From Bacteriovoracaceae bacterium UBA6153 (GTDB lineage: Bacteria; Bdellovibrionota; Bacteriovoracia; Bacteriovoracales; Bacteriovoracaceae), in contig DIUR01000030.1 in NCBI GenBank assembly GCA_002428265.1, forward strand, positions 186,001-250,000: a DNA stretch of 64,000 nucleotides, read 5' to 3'. Position 1 is the stretch's first letter, and the number at the start of each line of letters is the position of its first letter. The notes beneath the pieces are model-generated. The model searched no databases. It saw nothing but the letters and a program-made list of their open reading frames with translations, and had not been told where the DNA came from. A program made the translations under genes and the position numbers. Of this stretch, positions 61,248 to 64,000 are shown piece after piece.

Positions 61248-61770
61248 AATCTACTTCCCATGCCTTGTGTTGCTCGACCGTTATAGCTTTCCCATTTTCT
61301 AAGTGCTCAACTCGTTCTGGAATCTCATGCTCAATAATAAAAGGAGTCTGAACCTTACCTTTTAAGTGATCTGGTAAAGGCCCTGATTCAAGCTTGTACT
61401 TCTTTGAATCAGTTGGTGTAATTGTGGCCGACTCAATTTTATTAATAGGTGCCAGGTCTTCTGGTCTAAACCTATTACTTCCTCCGGAAGGCATCATTGA
61501 TGGCAATTCTCTATTTTCAGGATCATCCATAAAAAATAAATACCCTAGTGTCGCTCCAACTAAGGCCCCGACACTTCCCCAGATCGCCATATTGGGGGCC
61601 ATGGATTCTTTATTAGGACTCAGTGTTGCACTTCCAACAAGACCCAAGCTCGCTCCCGATAGTCCTCCATAGAAAACTGACTTTCTCATTGTGGAGCAAG
61701 AAGAAGTAAATAAAAGCAGGATGCTCAAAATCATAAGCTTAAAACTAGTGTTCAATTTTTGTATGTTCAT
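61240..61770 (-). CDS. Glycine-zipper lipoprotein of the element
   Basis: A 176-residue lipoprotein: signal peptide with lipobox SSCS (LLLFTSSC), then a Gly-rich hydrophobic zone (GGLSGASLGLVGSATL and GSVGALVGATLGYLFF) suggesting a glycine zipper that inserts into or oligomerises in the envelope, and a soluble tail. This could be a conjugation-pore or surface-exclusion lipoprotein, as the next gene encodes a coupling ATPase. An in-frame stop occurs just before the ATG, so the start is firm. Its promoter must lie in the adjoining broken gene. Confidence 0.7.
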   Translation of the reverse strand: MNIQKLNTSFKLMILSILLLFTSSCSTMRKSVFYGGLSGASLGLVGSATLSPNKESMAPNMAIWGSVGALVGATLGYLFFMDDPENRELPSMMPSGGSNRFRPEDLAPINKIESATITPTDSKKYKLESGPLPDHLKGKVQTPFIIEHEIPERVEHLENGKAITVEQHKAWEVDYE

Positions 61771-62915
61771 TTTCTAAACTTGCACAAATTGTTATCGGCC
61801 CATCAATCGCGAAGAGAATCGACAACACTAAAAGAATTAACATTTATAGACTAGGAATCGGATCTCAGACAGTCGCCATGATTTTTATGTGGTTTGCAAT
61901 TGTTTCTTTATTCTTAGGTCAATTCGAAGGTTCAAATTTTACTCTTCCCCAATACTTATTCATTCTATTCTTGCTATCCATTTTTAGCGCAATATCAAAC
62001 CTTGGATCGTCCTTAATGGATATCTCTGTTGGATTTGATCTAGCTATAGATGTTTTGCCTGAAAATGAATTAACGACTTTTAATAGCAGACTTAAAAGAC
62101 TTGATTTATTAACTGAAGTTACCGCTCCGATATTTACTGGATTAGTATTCTCTCTGTTCACTAATAAGTCTGAATTCTGGGGCTTTTCAATTATTGCAAT
62201 TTTAAATCTTTTAACTTTTATGCCTGAATATTTTTTATTAAAAGCTACCCAAAGTTCATCTTCTTATAAAGAAAAAATATCAATTCCTAGCGCGCCTTCA
62301 AATTTCTTAGCTGTATTCATAGAATCAGTTCAGAAATTAAAAAATAAACCATATGCTCTAGTTATAATTTCTTATGCGTTCTTGTGGTTATCGGTTCTTA
62401 GTCCTCACGGAGTTCTCCTTACGAGTTATTTAAAAGATGGTGCACGAATTCCTGAAATAACCATAGGCTTATTTAGGGGATGTGGTGCTCTGTTTGGCTT
62501 AATACCCACTTTCCTTTTTTCAACAATTAAAAAAAAGCATGGCCTCATTACAACCAGCAAATATTTTGTGCTATTTCAATTTATCTGTGTTTTGGCATCG
62601 GTCTTTAGCTTTTATTATTTGAATAATATTTATGTATTCTTGGCCTTGATACTTTTTTCAAGAATAGGGCTTTATGGATTCAGCATTGGTGAGACTGAAC
62701 TAAGGCAGATCTTAATCCCTAAAGAAGCACGCGGAGAAGTGAACGGCATTGCAAGCTCAACTACAAGTATGGCAACACTTACACTATTCTTAGTTGCTTC
62801 CTTATTGGGGAATACTGCTAATTTTGGGATTATGGTGATTTTCTCAGTTTTAGCTGTTTTTAGTGCACTGGCCTTATTTTTAATGTTTGAGTCAACTCAA
62901 AATCTTAAGAAATAA
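61749..62915 (+). pseudogene. Ferroportin-family metal exporter, 5' end missing
   Basis: An MFS-type transporter of the ferroportin (SLC40) family, best known in bacteria from Bdellovibrio. The frame downstream of 61749 contains IVIGPSIAKRIDNTKRI, the loop after helix 2, then RLKRLDLLTEVTAPIFTGLV and many helices to the end (ARGEVNGIASSTTSMATL). The stretch before helix 2 is absent: the frame has no ATG, GTG or TTG upstream and ends at a stop just before 61749. ATG 61878 would start inside helix 3. The N-terminus thus seems deleted by the same event that ends the conjugation genes. Iron export is known for the family; this copy is probably inactive. Confidence 0.75.
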
Positions 62916-62939
62916 GAAACCATTCTAGCAAAAAATATT

Positions 62940-63213
62940 CTAAAATTTAAATTGGGCTCCAACTCCCGCTTTATTTTCTGTAAACATAAACCCAACCGAC
63001 CAGGCCCATGCTCTTTGATACATTAAACTAATTTCAAACTCAGTTTTTTTCTTGCCTAAAAGTGAAGTCAACAGCTGAAAATATATATTTAGTCCATTGC
63101 AATTTTTTATTCAAGTCTAAATGATTTTTTTTATCGTTATCCAATAACAACGTTGTATTGAAATTGGAAAAGTTGAAAAGGGGAAATAAGTTTTGGATGC
63201 GAGATGAATATGG
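62940..63213 (-). pseudogene. Frameshifted remnant of an outer-membrane beta-barrel protein
   Basis: On the minus strand the last 45 codons read KKKTEFEISLMYQRAWAWSV... and end AGVGAQFKF, a terminal aromatic residue as in beta-barrel proteins. Upstream in another frame come PLFNFSNFNTTLLLDND, then LDLNKKLQWTKYIFSAVDF, also barrel-like. The two frames join near 63061-63075, suggesting one frameshift. No start is visible. The region from 62916 to 63344 has no other gene. Confidence 0.5.
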
Positions 63214-63344
63214 TTACGGGTGTAATATTTATTAAATAGCTAGTATCTACATATTTAGGCTCGGAACTCCATTACTATATTAAATACATCCATGCCAGAA
63301 TCAATTTTTCTAAGTATTTTGAAAGCTGGGCGAACTGCCTCTAG

Positions 63345-64000
63345 TTAAATGACAGAGGCATTTCGCAATTTAAGTGAATTCACTATCACAGACACAGAAC
63401 TTAAACTCATGGCAAGAGCGGCAATCATTGGATTTAAAAGTAGCCCATTAACTGGATAAAAAAGTCCGGCGGCAATAGGAATTCCTGCAGCATTATAAGC
63501 AAAAGCAAAAAAAAGATTTCTTTTAATGTTACTCATCGTCAGCTCACTTAATCTTCTCGCACGTACAATCCCCATCAAATCACCTTTGACTAGTGTCACA
63601 CCAGCACTTTCCATTGCGACATCTGTTCCTGATCCCATCGCAATTCCTACATGTGCTTGGGCCAGGGCCGGAGCATCGTTGATTCCATCACCGGCCATTC
63701 CTACAACAAAGCCTTCGCTTTGAAATTTTTTGATCGCATCTAGTTTCTGCTCAGGTAAAACTTCTGCAACAACTTCATCAATTCCTAATTTCTTGGCCAC
63801 TGCCAGTGCCGTTTTCTGACTGTCGCCTGTCAGCATGATAATCTTTATCTTCTGTTGATGTAGTGCCTGGATCGCCTGAAGAGTACTGGCCTTAATGGGG
63901 TCTGCCACTCCAATGATTCCTGCAGCGGTATTATCGACAGCAACGAACATCACTGTTTGGCCCTCTGAGCGTAATTCATTTGCCCGGTCTTTCAAGATAC
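63345..64000 (-). CDS. copA: Cu+-translocating P-type ATPase, C-terminal part (5' end outside window)
   Basis: The visible 218 residues are the end of a P1B-type heavy-metal ATPase: MLTGDSQKTALAVAKKLGID, the GDGINDAP hinge (MAGDGINDAPALAQAHVGIA), and the two last helices with the metal-site residues FAYNAAGIPIAAGLF (Tyr-Asn) and LAMSLSSVSVIVNSLKLRN (Met, Ser-Ser). YN and MxxSS are the marks of the Cu+/Ag+ exporting subgroup. The phosphorylation domain (DKTGT) lies beyond the window edge. It may be cargo of the element or resident chromosomal copper resistance. Confidence 0.93.
   Translation of the reverse strand, partial: ILKDRANELRSEGQTVMFVAVDNTAAGIIGVADPIKASTLQAIQALHQQKIKIIMLTGDSQKTALAVAKKLGIDEVVAEVLPEQKLDAIKKFQSEGFVVGMAGDGINDAPALAQAHVGIAMGSGTDVAMESAGVTLVKGDLMGIVRARRLSELTMSNIKRNLFFAFAYNAAGIPIAAGLFYPVNGLLLNPMIAALAMSLSSVSVIVNSLKLRNASVI

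Larger units (their letters stand above)
56519..61770. mobile_element. tRNA-Leu-integrated element, probably an integrative conjugative or mobilisable element
   Basis: From the 3' end of tRNA-Leu, the region carries an integrase, an excisionase-like protein, an SSB, a charged protein, a large nested inverted repeat, a replication-relaxation-like protein, a coupling-protein ATPase and a glycine-zipper lipoprotein, all on the minus strand. No relaxase and no type IV secretion genes are seen. No second copy of the tRNA 3' end was found in the window, so the far boundary is unknown. At about 61770 the transfer operon gives way to a broken gene, so the element may be truncated, or may carry the metal-transport genes as cargo. 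Confidence 0.7.

Noticed and set aside
63337..63360. TGCCTCT/AGAGGCA hairpin at the end of the copper ATPase gene
   Set aside because: Only 7 bp, overlaps the stop codon and is not followed by a T-run, so a terminator could not be supported.

Overview
The window is AT-rich, densely coded DNA from a Gram-negative, diderm, probably flagellated bacterium. Many small exported proteins and lipoproteins, a bactofilin next to an L,D-transpeptidase, an HldD heptose epimerase (LPS core), and a truncated homologue of the ferroportin-type iron exporter best known from Bdellovibrio all suggest the Bdellovibrionota, perhaps the Bacteriovoracaceae. This placement comes from gene content alone, not from a search.

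Layout. Positions 1-2116 hold an amino-acid ABC importer (binding protein cut by the window edge, permease, ATPase). Positions 2199-8528 hold an exported protein, a minus-strand sugar-nucleotide epimerase/glycosyltransferase/EamA operon, NAD+ synthetase and a histone-H1-like basic protein. Positions 8554-12304 are a minus-strand operon of a coiled-coil protein, a diguanylate cyclase and a metallophosphoesterase. Positions 12488-14759 are an envelope operon (L,D-transpeptidase, membrane coiled-coil protein, bactofilin). Positions 14769-28985 contain paired M16 peptidases, an MBL-fold hydrolase, alanine dehydrogenase, FliL, an HTTM protein, a rhomboid homologue lacking its catalytic residues, methylmalonyl-CoA epimerase, paralogous membrane proteins, a one-domain asparaginase and HtpG.

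Positions 29127-33237 hold two tandem paralogous lipoproteins with an ADP-ribosyltransferase-like residue pattern, followed by an exported CYTH-like protein. Positions 33323-42000 hold housekeeping and small regulatory genes (pirin, FHA, DksA-like, orphan FliG C-domain, HldD, TatC, BFD/NifU-like protein, Map). Positions 42130-47938 hold two exported YiiX-like papain-fold proteins flanking a 2-hydroxyacid dehydrogenase, a ureohydrolase and Aat. Positions 48721-54804 are a nuoBCDEFGI operon encoding only the peripheral arm of complex I.

From the tRNA-Leu(UAA) gene at 56430 an integrated element begins: tyrosine integrase, excisionase-like HTH protein, SSB, a charged protein, a 125-bp nested inverted repeat beside a long polypyrimidine tract (a candidate origin), a replication-relaxation-like protein, a type IV coupling ATPase and a glycine-zipper lipoprotein. 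Beyond about 61770 lie a ferroportin gene without its 5' end, remains of a frameshifted outer-membrane protein gene, and the C-terminal part of a Cu+ P-type ATPase cut by the window edge.

The most notable observations are the tandem ART-like lipoproteins (one seemingly starting at AUU), the nested inverted repeat in the element, and three gene starts lying in the right arm of an inverted repeat with no Shine-Dalgarno, two of them with promoter-like sequence placed for leaderless transcription.
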